A stretch of 12,802 nt of DNA from an uncultured Chromatiaceae bacterium (GTDB taxonomy: Bacteria > Pseudomonadota > Gammaproteobacteria > Enterobacterales > Alteromonadaceae). The stretch is from NCBI GenBank assembly GCA_946482325.1, contig CAMLRA010000119.1, forward strand, positions 1 to 12,802. Direction: 5' to 3'. This document shows positions 1 through 6,538 of the stretch, piece by piece. Numbering within the stretch: the first letter of the stretch is position 1; every line of letters starts with the position of its first letter. Below the pieces are notes generated by a model. That model had not been told where the DNA came from and ran no database searches. It was given only the letters and a program-made list of their open reading frames with translations. Made by a program: the position numbers and the translations under genes.

Positions 1-111
1 CTGCAAGTGGCGATGAACCCTGATTTCCCGCGGCCGGAGGTGTTTGCCGAGCGTGTGGCGACAAAACGCTGGTTAGAGTTATGGCCACAGTTGCAGATCA
101 AACATCCTTGA
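1..111 (+). CDS. C-terminal fragment of an unidentified protein
   Basis: An open frame enters from the left edge and ends at a TGA at 109-111, giving 36 residues that finish in LQIKHP. The tail is rich in Trp, Leu, Arg and Pro (for example TKRWLELWPQLQ), like the closing helix of a soluble protein. I do not recognise the family from this short piece. The codon use is ordinary and the frame is open from the first base, so a real gene running in from the left is the simplest reading. No hairpin with a T-run follows the stop, so the transcript could continue into the next gene. Confidence 0.55.
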   Translation: MQVAMNPDFPRPEVFAERVATKRWLELWPQLQIKHP

Positions 112-180
112 GTAGTCCCACTTGTAAACAAAAAGCGGGCCCCCAGATCCAAACCTCACCCTTTACCAGATCATCAGCTG

Positions 181-615
181 ATGCCAGTTTCAATACGCCC
201 ACCAACTGCTAAGACAACAATACCACCCGGTGCAACCCGGCAATTGGCTGTGTTGCTGAGTGTATTGTGGCTGGTCTGGCTACTGGCTTTGACGCTGGCT
301 GCGCCGTTGGGGCCTGAAGTTACCACGCAACCGGCACAGATCACATTGTGGCAAAGCCTGCCGGATCAGCCGGAGCCGATGTTGCTGCAGACGCAAAGTG
401 AGCGCAGCAGCCCGCAATTATTCCTGCATGCCAAACAACAAGCGGTGTATGTGCTGGTGGCGGAGCCTGTGTTGCTGTTGCTGCGTTTGCTGGCGTTGTT
501 ATTGCCGGTGGTGTTGGTCGCGGCCTGGTTTATCCGTGCCGGGCCCAGGCGCAGTTTTCGTCTCGCGCTATGGCGGGATGCCAACCTCTGCTGCAAAAGG
601 CAGCTGTATCACTGA
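181..615 (+). CDS. Small membrane protein with two predicted helices, function unknown
   Basis: This 144-residue protein has a Pro/Thr-rich start, a hydrophobic helix at about residues 21-42 (Leu/Val/Trp-rich), a polar segment of about 50 residues, and a second strongly hydrophobic helix at about 92-118 followed by a basic stretch (RAGPRRSFR). That fits a two-helix inner-membrane protein with a periplasmic loop. The last residues (ANLCCKRQLYH, with a Cys-Cys pair) look less natural, so a C-terminal frameshift is possible. The ATG at 181 has no clear Shine-Dalgarno sequence, and there is no better in-frame start after the upstream stop. It ends 52 bases before the S41 peptidase gene, and its stop codon lies just before a hairpin covering that gene's ribosome site, which suggests co-translation. 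I do not recognise the family. Confidence 0.5.
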   Translation: MPVSIRPPTAKTTIPPGATRQLAVLLSVLWLVWLLALTLAAPLGPEVTTQPAQITLWQSLPDQPEPMLLQTQSERSSPQLFLHAKQQAVYVLVAEPVLLLLRLLALLLPVVLVAAWFIRAGPRRSFRLALWRDANLCCKRQLYH

Positions 616-618
616 AGG

Positions 619-662
619 CCTCTATTGCATTTGAAAAGTTAACTTTTTCCAATCAATAGAGG
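619..662 (+). promoter_or_regulatory. Long hairpin that buries the S41 peptidase ribosome-binding site
   Basis: CCTCTATTG at 619-627 pairs perfectly with CAATAGAGG at 654-662. Inside, ATT (629-631) pairs with AAT (651-653), and GAAAA (633-637) pairs with TTTTC (645-649) around a GTTAACT loop. The centre is also a perfect 14-bp palindrome, AAAAGTTAACTTTT, at 634-647. The right arm contains the AGAGG Shine-Dalgarno (658-662) of the ATG at 668, so the folded RNA should hide the ribosome site. The upstream stop codon (613-615) is only 3 bases before the stem, so a terminating ribosome would cover and open it. No T-run follows, which argues against a terminator. Confidence 0.6.
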
Positions 663-667
663 TATTT

Positions 668-1693
668 ATGTCAAATTCAAAAAAATCGCCGGTGAAAAGC
701 CGCTGGCGTTTGCTGGTGCTGCTTGTCGTCTTGTTTATTGTTTTCGCTCAGTCCATCGGTGTGCCAGTCGCCGCGCACACTGCTGCTCCTGTTAAAGCCA
801 TTGAGGCTCAGCAAAGCCTCACGGCCGCTGAGCGCAACACCGCGCTGACGCAGCTGGCTAAAGTGTTAGCAGCACATTATGTGCTGCCAGAGACAGCAGC
901 GCGGCTTTCCACTGCGTTGTTACAAGCCGAAACCGCTGGCCGGTTTCATCATCTGCAAAGTAAACAACAGCTGGTCGATGAAGTGGGGCACTGGCTGCGC
1001 AGTGTGGGCAAAGACGGCCATCTGGGGCTGGAGCTGACGCAAAGCTATGGCGAAGTCACTTATATCCGCCATGAAAGCGAGGAAAAACGCCGTAATAACT
1101 TTGCTTTTGAAAAGCTTGAAATCCTGCCCGGCAATATCGGTTATCTGAAGCTGAACAAGTTTGTGCAGGCGGATGCGGCTTTTGACGTCGCGTCGCAAGC
1201 GCTGCAGTTTTTAAGCCGAACTGACGCGCTGATTATCGATTTGCGTGAAAGCGCCGGCGGCTCGCCGCAGCTGGTGCGTTACCTGCTTAGTTTTTTTGTG
1301 CCGGCCGACACTTTGTTGTGGCAGTTGGAGCGCCGAAGCCCGGCGCAAACGGAGGATGTCAGGGCGCAAGTGGTGCTGCAACAACAGTTGCAAATGCCGT
1401 TGTATGTACTGCAATCCGCCAATCAAGTCAGTGCCGCTGAGTTTTTCAGTTATGCCCTGCAGCAGCAGGGACGTGCCACAGTGATAGGCGAAACCAGTGC
1501 CGGTCTTGCCCATTATACCGGCGCGATGGCAGTGACTGACTGGTTGTTTGTGCGCATTCCGCTGGCAAGGCCAGTTTTCCCGCAAAGTGGCGATAATTTT
1601 GAACAGCGTGGCGTGCAGCCGGATGTCAAAGTGCCGGCGGCACAGGCATTGCAAAAAGCGTTAGCGCTGGAGCAGCAGCGGCGGATCAATTAA
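668..1693 (+). CDS. S41-family (tail-specific/IRBP-like) serine peptidase, membrane-anchored or secreted
   Basis: This 341-residue protein has a basic N-terminus and one hydrophobic segment at about residues 13-31, which is a signal peptide or membrane anchor placing the rest in the periplasm. Hallmarks of the S41 retinol-binding-like group follow in order: KDGHLGL (115-121), the strand NIGYLKLNKF (156-165), ALIIDLRESAGGSP (187-200), VSAAEF (254-259) with Ser255 as the likely nucleophile, GETSAG (274-279), and GVQPDV (315-320) near the end. No PDZ domain is evident, and the protein is shorter than Prc/CtpA-type proteases. It probably cleaves C-terminal peptides or processes envelope proteins; the substrate is unknown. 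The ATG at 668 follows AGAGG with good spacing, inside a hairpin. It is transcribed with the small membrane protein upstream and ends at a terminator. Confidence 0.88.
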   Translation: MSNSKKSPVKSRWRLLVLLVVLFIVFAQSIGVPVAAHTAAPVKAIEAQQSLTAAERNTALTQLAKVLAAHYVLPETAARLSTALLQAETAGRFHHLQSKQQLVDEVGHWLRSVGKDGHLGLELTQSYGEVTYIRHESEEKRRNNFAFEKLEILPGNIGYLKLNKFVQADAAFDVASQALQFLSRTDALIIDLRESAGGSPQLVRYLLSFFVPADTLLWQLERRSPAQTEDVRAQVVLQQQLQMPLYVLQSANQVSAAEFFSYALQQQGRATVIGETSAGLAHYTGAMAVTDWLFVRIPLARPVFPQSGDNFEQRGVQPDVKVPAAQALQKALALEQQRRIN

Positions 1694-1706
1694 ACATCTT
1701 GTAATA

Positions 1707-1736
1707 AAAAAGCCCTCGTTGATACGTGGGCTTTTT
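1707..1736. terminator. Bidirectional rho-independent terminator
   Basis: AAAAAGCCC (1707-1715) pairs with GGGCTTTTT (1728-1736), and CGT/ACG can add pairs inside. The A-run on one side and the T-run on the other let it terminate both the rightward S41 peptidase gene, which ends 13 bases before it, and the leftward lipoprotein operon, which ends at 1760. Confidence 0.85.
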
Positions 1737-1759
1737 AACTTTCAAAAAGGCTGACAGCA

Positions 1760-2428
1760 TTATTTCGCGGCTTTCACTTTGCCGTGTTTGGGGGAGCGTG
1801 GGCCGTACAGAATGCCGTTGTGCATTTCCGGAGATAACAGGCGGTTCGAGGCGATCGCTGCGATCTGGAAGCCGGTGTCCATCGCTGTTTCCATGATTTG
1901 TTTGACTGCTGCTTCGACTAACATGCCAACCAGGCCGCCACCGTTGCCTCCGTTTTGTTCACTGCTGGAAGCGCTGGCTTTGCCTTCCCATAACAGCGTG
2001 TTAGTTTTGCTGTCGGTTAAGCGTGCTTTGACTACTACCACAGTGTCGCTCGACAACACCGCATAAGAAGTGCCGTATTCCTCGATATCGATATACAGCA
2101 CCGCATCAGCGCCAAAAATCTCGTTGAGTTTTTTCGGTGCCACGGCGTGAATGTCTTCCGCGACCGTCAGGCCATTATTTTTGAAAGTTTCATTAACCAG
2201 AGCCACCGGAAATACATAATAACCGGCTTCGGCCAGTGGCACTGTCACGTTGGCCAGTACGCCGTATGGCGCTATCACTTCTGAGGTGTGATTAGTCGGT
2301 GGTAACACCAGAATCGACTTCGGGTTACTTTGCTTAAAAGCGCTGTAATCCATCGGAGCCTGTGTCGTGGCACAACCGGCCATCAGGAGCGTCAGTGCAC
2401 AAGCCACGGATAATTTCAGAGTGCTCAT
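1760..2428 (-). CDS. DUF799 / GNA1162-like outer-membrane lipoprotein
   Basis: This 222-residue protein begins with a lipoprotein signal peptide; the lipobox MAGC puts the lipidated Cys at residue 19. The residue after Cys is Ala, not Asp, so Lol sorting to the outer membrane is expected. The body matches the DUF799 family, to which neisserial GNA1162 belongs: KSILVLPPTNHT (37-48), a central FGADAVLYIDIEEYG, then DTVVVVKARLTDSKTNTLLWEG, a Gly/Asn-rich turn and a basic Lys-rich tail. Its fold resembles a CsgG-like periplasmic domain (family knowledge). It is the last gene of a three-lipoprotein operon. Its ATG overlaps the upstream TGA as ATGA, with GGCAGGT as ribosome site, so translation is coupled. 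The exact role is unknown; an envelope assembly or secretion complex is the usual suggestion. Confidence 0.88.
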   Translation of the reverse strand: MSTLKLSVACALTLLMAGCATTQAPMDYSAFKQSNPKSILVLPPTNHTSEVIAPYGVLANVTVPLAEAGYYVFPVALVNETFKNNGLTVAEDIHAVAPKKLNEIFGADAVLYIDIEEYGTSYAVLSSDTVVVVKARLTDSKTNTLLWEGKASASSSEQNGGNGGGLVGMLVEAAVKQIMETAMDTGFQIAAIASNRLLSPEMHNGILYGPRSPKHGKVKAAK

Positions 2429-2781
2429 GATTGACCTGCCTTGGCGTTTTTCAGTAAAAAGTCAATAAACTGGGTTGATTCTGGGTACAGTTGTTTTTCT
2501 TTTTGCAGATAACTCAGACCGGTATCACGCTGACCACTTTGCAGGTACAAGAAGCCCAGATGCGCATAAAGGCCTGGGCCTACCTGTAGTTTGTTGCGGC
2601 TGCTTTCACTGATGGTTTTTTCCAGCGTTTCGATTTGCTCTGTCACGGACGAATCTTCGTTTTTGAAGTGTTCGTAAACATTGGTCTGGTAAGAACCGTA
2701 GTGATACAACGGCTTAGTGCTTTGACAGCCGCTGAGTGCCGCGACAGACAACGCGGCAACCAGCATTAGTTTTACATCCAT
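2425..2781 (-). CDS. DUF4810-like small lipoprotein, TPR-like
   Basis: This 118-residue lipoprotein has signal MDVKLMLVAALSVAALSGC, with the lipidated Cys at 19, followed by Gln-Ser, so outer-membrane sorting is expected. The mature part has an acidic, helical segment (EQIETLEKTISESSRNK) and a single TPR-like helix pair, GLYAHLGFLYLQSGQRDTGL then SYLQKEKQLYPES. This matches the DUF4810 family, whose members are usually found between a CsgG-like and a DUF799 gene. I chose the ATG at 2781 because it gives a compact signal peptide; an upstream in-frame ATG at 2808 would add nine residues and overlap the CsgG gene, and has no ribosome site. The CsgG stop lies 11 bases upstream, and the gene overlaps the next one by four bases. 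Confidence 0.82.
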   Translation of the reverse strand: MDVKLMLVAALSVAALSGCQSTKPLYHYGSYQTNVYEHFKNEDSSVTEQIETLEKTISESSRNKLQVGPGLYAHLGFLYLQSGQRDTGLSYLQKEKQLYPESTQFIDFLLKNAKAGQS

Positions 2782-2792
2782 GTGTATTGGTC

Positions 2793-3464
2793 TCACTGTG
2801 GTTGCCATTGGTTATTGCTGATGCCGTTGACCAGATTATTGACCGCTTCACGTAAGGCCAGATCCAGTACTTTTCCATTTAACGTGGCGTCGTAACCGGC
2901 AGTACCACCAAAACCAACCACTTCACGGTTGGACAGGCTGTATTCACCGGCGCCCATCGCCGAGAACACCACGGCTGAGGTTTCCACATCGACAATATTT
3001 AACGCCACTTTGGCATAAGCGATTTGTTCTTTGCCTTTGCCTAAAATGCCAAACAGTTGTTTGTCACCGGTTTGTTTGCGGCCAAATTCCGTGACATCGC
3101 CAGTCACCACATATTTCGCGCCGATGACATTTTGTTTCGCGCCGGCAAACTGCGCTTCTTGTGATAACTCAGTCATGTTGGCGCGGTCCATCACCAAAAA
3201 ACGGTTGGTTTGTTGTAAATGCGTGATCAGAATAGTTTTAGCTTGTGAGCCCAGCTGATCGACTTCAGCGTTAAAAATGCCATTTTGGAAATTAGAACGG
3301 TTTTGAAATTTACCGACGACCAGTTTGCTTTTTTGTCCTTGGTAAGGCTGGTAAGCGGCATTGACTTTAGGGGCTTCGATAGTGCGGGACGATTCAGTGG
3401 CTGAACAGCCTGCCAGAATAACCAGAGGCAGCGCCAGCGCAAATGAACGGACGGTACTTTTCAT
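2793..3464 (-). CDS. CsgG/HfaB-family outer-membrane lipoprotein
   Basis: This 223-residue lipoprotein starts MKSTVRSFALALPLVILAGC, with the lipidated Cys at 20 and Ser at +2 (outer-membrane sorting). The CsgG-type domain follows: KSKLVVGKFQNRSNFQNG, SQAKTILITHLQQTNRFLVMDR, then GAKYVVTGDVTEFG and IAYAKVALNIVDVETSAVVFS, and a C-terminal segment ending in VNNLVNGISNNQWQPQ. CsgG forms the curli secretion pore, but no csgA, B, E or F neighbours are present, and the protein is shorter than CsgG (about 277 residues), so curli export is unlikely. The ATG at 3464 follows GGAAA with good spacing; the frame stays open another 70 codons upstream, but those residues do not look like protein. It heads the three-lipoprotein operon. 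Confidence 0.88.
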   Translation of the reverse strand: MKSTVRSFALALPLVILAGCSATESSRTIEAPKVNAAYQPYQGQKSKLVVGKFQNRSNFQNGIFNAEVDQLGSQAKTILITHLQQTNRFLVMDRANMTELSQEAQFAGAKQNVIGAKYVVTGDVTEFGRKQTGDKQLFGILGKGKEQIAYAKVALNIVDVETSAVVFSAMGAGEYSLSNREVVGFGGTAGYDATLNGKVLDLALREAVNNLVNGISNNQWQPQ

Positions 3465-3495
3465 GTAAATTTCCTTTTTTGGTGAAAGTTGCAAA

Positions 3496-3504
3496 ATAGT
3501 AACA
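3496..3504 (-). promoter_or_regulatory. Possible extended -10 promoter of the lipoprotein operon
   Basis: On the minus strand the sequence reads TGTTACTAT, an extended -10 element (TGn plus TACTAT). It would give a start near 3489 and a leader of about 25 bases before the CsgG-like ATG at 3464. No good -35 hexamer sits at the usual distance, which is common for extended -10 promoters. Confidence 0.35.
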
Positions 3505-3518
3505 GGACTCTTGCAGTT

Positions 3519-3559
3519 AAACACCGGAAATTTAAACTTCGGCTGAACAACCGGTGTTT
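3519..3559. repeat. Inverted repeat upstream of the CsgG-like operon
   Basis: AAACACCGG (3519-3527) pairs with CCGGTGTTT (3551-3559) across a 23-base spacer. It sits just upstream of the candidate -10 element, where the -35 region would be. It could be an operator or part of a terminator: on the plus strand a T-run follows, but no rightward gene is nearby. Confidence 0.4.
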
Positions 3560-3586
3560 TTCTGTGCGACTTTTTTGGGGCAAAAT

Positions 3587-3614
3587 ATGGGCGTGACCGG
3601 AAAAGCACGCCCAT
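3587..3614 (-). terminator. Terminator after the dctA-porin operon
   Basis: ATGGGCGTG (3587-3595) pairs with CACGCCCAT (3606-3614) around a 10-base loop, 26 bases beyond the porin stop. In the leftward direction the stem is followed by ATTTTG, a short T-rich stretch, so it is a plausible though not strong rho-independent terminator. Confidence 0.6.
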
Positions 3615-3639
3615 TGTGAGGGGAACACTGCTGGGGTGG

Positions 3640-4602
3640 TTAAAACATCCAGCGCAACCCCAGAGCGGCGGCACTGTCGTGTTGGGTGTCGAGTTCGAGT
3701 CGTGTTGCCAGCAGGTAAGCCGTCAGGTCTTTGCTGAGGTTATAGTCCGCACCGACTGACCAGCTATGGCCTTCTTCGCTATGCCGGGTGCGGCTGTGGT
3801 CCTGCATATACTGCAGCTTGTACGCCACTGTATCTCGCTTGAGCTGCAGTTCAGCCAGCCAGGCGTTGCCACGCAGCGGTTTGGTTTGATGTTCACTATA
3901 TTGCCACATCAGGCCTGCTGACAAAGCACCGAGGCTGGATTCACTCAACAGCGCATGCGCCAGTAAGCGGTCGGCGCTGATGTTATTCAGCTCGTTGGCA
4001 CGGGCATAAGCAAAATAATACGGCGCTTGTTTAAAAGCGGCATCGCCGTAGCTGAGAGTCCAGTCGTAACCACCGGCGGTTTCGTCGCTGGCACCGGTCT
4101 GATAAGTCGCGCTCCATTGCCATAAACCCAGTTTCGGGCTTTGGTAACTGACGATATTTTCCAGCCGGTCTTGCCCTGGCGTTAGCTGCGCCATGTCGGC
4201 TAAAGTCTCGTTAAATAAGTCGATTTTGCCTTCAGACTTTTTAAACTTGCTGTCGTTTTTACCGAAAATCAGCTCGCCGTAGGATTTGCTGGCAACACCA
4301 ACATAAGTATTACGGCTGCCAAAGCGATGGCCTTTATTGCTGTCATCGAGGCCATTGACCTGCCACTCGTACACGGCGATCAGCTTTAAATCGTCGGTTA
4401 AAGCCTGATCAGCTTTAAGCCCAAGCCGGCTAAACGGCGCTTCGATTTGCCAGCCTTTATCGGCGTAGCGCAGCAGGTCGGCGTCGGCATACAGCGCCTG
4501 CACGTCGAGTTTGCCGTAAAAATCCCAGTTAAAATCGTCTGCCTGCAGCGGCGCAGCCACTGTCACCAAGCCGGCCAAAGTCGTGAATAAAGCTTTATGC
4601 AT
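3640..4602 (-). CDS. Outer-membrane general porin, probably serving C4-dicarboxylate uptake
   Basis: This 320-residue protein has a signal peptide ([21 protein letters not shown], cut near residue 21) and then alternating beta-strands typical of trimeric Gram-negative porins: [67 protein letters not shown]. It ends in RWMF, the aromatic C-terminus recognised by the Bam machinery. Its ATG lies inside the end of dctA (8-base overlap), with AGAGGT six bases before it, so it is translated together with DctA. The pairing suggests it supplies outer-membrane permeability for the same substrates; substrate specificity cannot be read from the sequence. A terminator follows. Confidence 0.87.
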   Translation of the reverse strand: MHKALFTTLAGLVTVAAPLQADDFNWDFYGKLDVQALYADADLLRYADKGWQIEAPFSRLGLKADQALTDDLKLIAVYEWQVNGLDDSNKGHRFGSRNTYVGVASKSYGELIFGKNDSKFKKSEGKIDLFNETLADMAQLTPGQDRLENIVSYQSPKLGLWQWSATYQTGASDETAGGYDWTLSYGDAAFKQAPYYFAYARANELNNISADRLLAHALLSESSLGALSAGLMWQYSEHQTKPLRGNAWLAELQLKRDTVAYKLQYMQDHSRTRHSEEGHSWSVGADYNLSKDLTAYLLATRLELDTQHDSAAALGLRWMF

Positions 4603-5911
4603 TTTGTACCTCTGTACTGCTGACCATCACAGGGGTTGCTGACGCCGCCGGGCCTTGCGCCAGTTCGCGGTTCAGCGTGTCACTATTGAGTTCGCCGCAC
4701 CATTTCGCGACTACTAACGTTGCCACACCATTGCCAATCAGATTGGTCAAAGCGCGCGCTTCGGACATAAACCGGTCGATGCCGAGAATTAACGCAATGC
4801 CAGCCACCGGCACTGAGCCAACCGACGCCAAGGTGGCAGCCAGCACGATAAAACCACTGCCGGTGACGCCCGCTGCGCCTTTGGAGGTGACCAGCAACAC
4901 CGCTAATAAAGTGAGTTGCTGAGTTAAATCCATCGGTGTGTCAGTCGCCTGCGCAATAAATACTGCGGCCATCGTCAGGTAAATCGCGGTGCCGTCTAAG
5001 TTAAACGAATAACCGGTTGGGATCACCAGACCAACTGTTGATTTAGTGGCGCCGAGTTTTTCCAGCTTGGTCATCATCCGTGGCAGCACAGATTCACTCG
5101 ATGAAGTACCAAGCACAATCAGCAGTTCTTCGCGGATGTAACGGATAAATTTAGTGATAGAAAAACCATGATAACGCGCGATAGCACCCAGCACGAGAAA
5201 GATAAACAGCAGGCAAGTGGCATAAAAAGTCGCCATCAGGCCAGCGAGTGACCACAGTGTCCCGATGCCATATTTACCGATGGTAAAGGCCATAGCGCCA
5301 AAAGCACCGATAGGCGCCACTTTCATCAGCATGTGGACGATGGCAAACAGCAGCTCTGAGCTTTTTTCGATATAAGTAAACAGGATATTCTGCCGGCCGC
5401 CGAGACGCTGCAGCGCAAAACCAAACAGGATAGAGAAAAACAACACCTGCAGCATGTCACCGCGGGCAAAAGCATCAAACACGCTGGTCGGGATGATATT
5501 CAGCAGGAAATCGGTCACCGTCTGCATCTGACCGGGCGCGGTATATTTACTGATCGATTGCTGGTCCAGGCTCGCCGGGTCAATATGCATACCGTTGCCG
5601 GGCTGCACCAGATTAATCACCACCAGACCAATCACCAGCGCGATTGTCGAAACAATCTCGAAATACAACAAGGCATAACCACCGGTTTTGCCAACGCGTT
5701 TCATATCTTCCATGCCGGCGATGCCAATCACTACAGTACAAAAGATGATGGGTGCGATAATCATCTTAATCAGTTTGATAAAACCGGTACCAAGCGGCTG
5801 CATCGCCGTGCCGGTGTCCGGATAAAAGTGTCCGAGCGTGATACCGATGGTGATGGCGAGCAGCACCTGAAAGTAGAGGCTGGAAAACAGCCGGCCTGTT
5901 GCTTGTTTCAT
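4595..5911 (-). CDS. dctA: C4-dicarboxylate:cation symporter DctA
   Basis: This 438-residue inner-membrane carrier belongs to the dicarboxylate/amino acid:cation symporter family (DAACS) and is similar in length to E. coli DctA (428). It would import succinate, fumarate and malate with protons or sodium. Family motifs are in order: [19 protein letters not shown] (49-67), the serine-rich hairpin [12 protein letters not shown] (268-279), [10 protein letters not shown] (302-311), the second hairpin [12 protein letters not shown] (343-354), and [19 protein letters not shown] (386-404), with the conserved Asn and Asp expected in cation and substrate binding. About eight membrane spans are evident. 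The ATG at 5911 is preceded by AAGAGAA. A sigma-54 promoter and a palindrome lie upstream, the DctB/DctD-type regulators are nearby, and the porin gene overlaps its end. The assignment is very secure at family level; DctA over GltP rests on the context and motif wording. Confidence 0.94.
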   Translation of the reverse strand: MKQATGRLFSSLYFQVLLAITIGITLGHFYPDTGTAMQPLGTGFIKLIKMIIAPIIFCTVVIGIAGMEDMKRVGKTGGYALLYFEIVSTIALVIGLVVINLVQPGNGMHIDPASLDQQSISKYTAPGQMQTVTDFLLNIIPTSVFDAFARGDMLQVLFFSILFGFALQRLGGRQNILFTYIEKSSELLFAIVHMLMKVAPIGAFGAMAFTIGKYGIGTLWSLAGLMATFYATCLLFIFLVLGAIARYHGFSITKFIRYIREELLIVLGTSSSESVLPRMMTKLEKLGATKSTVGLVIPTGYSFNLDGTAIYLTMAAVFIAQATDTPMDLTQQLTLLAVLLVTSKGAAGVTGSGFIVLAATLASVGSVPVAGIALILGIDRFMSEARALTNLIGNGVATLVVAKWCGELNSDTLNRELAQGPAASATPVMVSSTEVQNA

Positions 5912-5962
5912 GTTGTTCTCTTTTTAGTTAGCGGAGGAAATCTCCCTGTCGTTTTGATTTAG

Positions 5963-5977
5963 GCAAAGGCTGGGCCA
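5963..5977 (-). promoter_or_regulatory. Sigma-54 (-24/-12) promoter of dctA
   Basis: Read leftward, TGGCCCAGCCTTTGC matches the sigma-54 consensus TGGCAC-N5-TTGC, with the invariant GG and GC at the exact required spacing and one mismatch (A to C). Transcription would begin near 5952, leaving a leader of about 40 bases before dctA. An NtrC-family activator (DctD) is encoded close by, as such promoters require. Confidence 0.78.
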
Positions 5978-6050
5978 GAAGTTGGTTTGTCTAAATGTCT
6001 TTATTTATTAGATGGTTAGGTTGTTCGTGATGTTTGTGGTGTTTGGATTT

Positions 6051-6066
6051 GTGTGGATTTCCACAC
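6051..6066. promoter_or_regulatory. Enhancer-like inverted repeat, candidate DctD binding site
   Basis: GTGTGGATTTCCACAC is a perfect inverted repeat (GTGTGGA / TCCACAC around TT), centred about 107 bp upstream of the inferred dctA start. That distance is typical for an upstream activating sequence bound by an NtrC-type activator. A similar half (TTTGGATTT) lies just to its left, possibly a weaker second site. Confidence 0.5.
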
Positions 6067-6093
6067 AGCGGAGTTTGGCGTTTGTCACTTTTT

Positions 6094-6106
6094 CCGCCGG
6101 TGGCGG
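6094..6106. repeat. Small GC-rich hairpin
   Basis: CCGCC (6094-6098) pairs with GGCGG (6102-6106) around GGT. It lies between the enhancer-like site and the foldback element. An AGGGG spacer separates it from a T-run on the plus strand, so it is at best a weak terminator. Confidence 0.3.
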
Positions 6107-6119
6107 AGGGGTTTTTCTA

Positions 6120-6493
6120 TGCGGTGAGACCGCTTAGCAAAGAGTTCACCTGTCGGTGAGTCACTTTCTTTTGTTTCAGCAAAAGAAAGTAACCAAAGAA
6201 AAACCGCCCCCGGTTACGCTCGAAAGCCCGCTGAAAATCAACAGTTTGAGGCGCCGGCGTAACTCGCAGGCTGCTACCGTCAGCCTGCTCAGACACCCGC
6301 CGTCTTAAAACCTCAAACCGCTGATTTGCATCGGCTCGCTTCAACGGGGAATTGGTTTTCTGAGATGTTACTGCTCTTGACCCGAATGAATTAAAAACAA
6401 ATCTTGATGCTGCATCAGGCTGCCCATAGGGCGAAACAGCCGAACGCCAGTTCAAAGGCAAGAATGAACTCTTTGCTAGGCGGTCTATCCGCA
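6120..6493. mobile_element. MITE-like foldback element between dctD and dctA
   Basis: Terminal inverted repeats of 29 bases bound this segment: 6120-6148 and 6465-6493 match at 26 of 29 positions, including an inner run of 21/22 with the core TAGCAAAGAGTTCA. T-rich stretches just outside both ends could extend the match with a 2-base gap. Inside are an 11-bp perfect stem ACTTTCTTTTG / CAAAAGAAAGT (6163-6173, 6180-6190), a 14/16 inverted pair (6236-6251 with 6311-6326), and an 8-bp stem GCAGGCTG / CAGCCTGC (6266-6273, 6281-6288). No transposase is encoded, and no clear target-site duplication is visible. A minus-strand frame is open across it (6542-6117, starting GTG) but looks non-coding. The TTTCTTTTG stem resembles sequences I recall as repeated between genes in related bacteria (unverified). 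Confidence 0.6.
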
Positions 6494-6538
6494 AGGATAA
6501 AAATGATTCAGTAAGAGCCAGCAAGACCTGCATATAAA

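Noticed and set aside
398..634. Cys-rich 78-codon plus-strand frame
   Set aside because: It is the shifted reading of Leu/Val-rich codons (TTG, GTG, CTG) of the membrane protein at 181-615, which gives artificial Cys and Trp runs.
1211..1654. 147-codon minus-strand frame opposite the S41 peptidase
   Set aside because: The plus-strand frame contains all S41 motifs, and the antisense product has no recognisable domain or ribosome site.
3465..3674. 70-residue N-terminal extension of the CsgG-like protein
   Set aside because: The residues do not resemble a protein N-terminus, and the internal start at 3464 has a ribosome site and an exact lipoprotein signal peptide.
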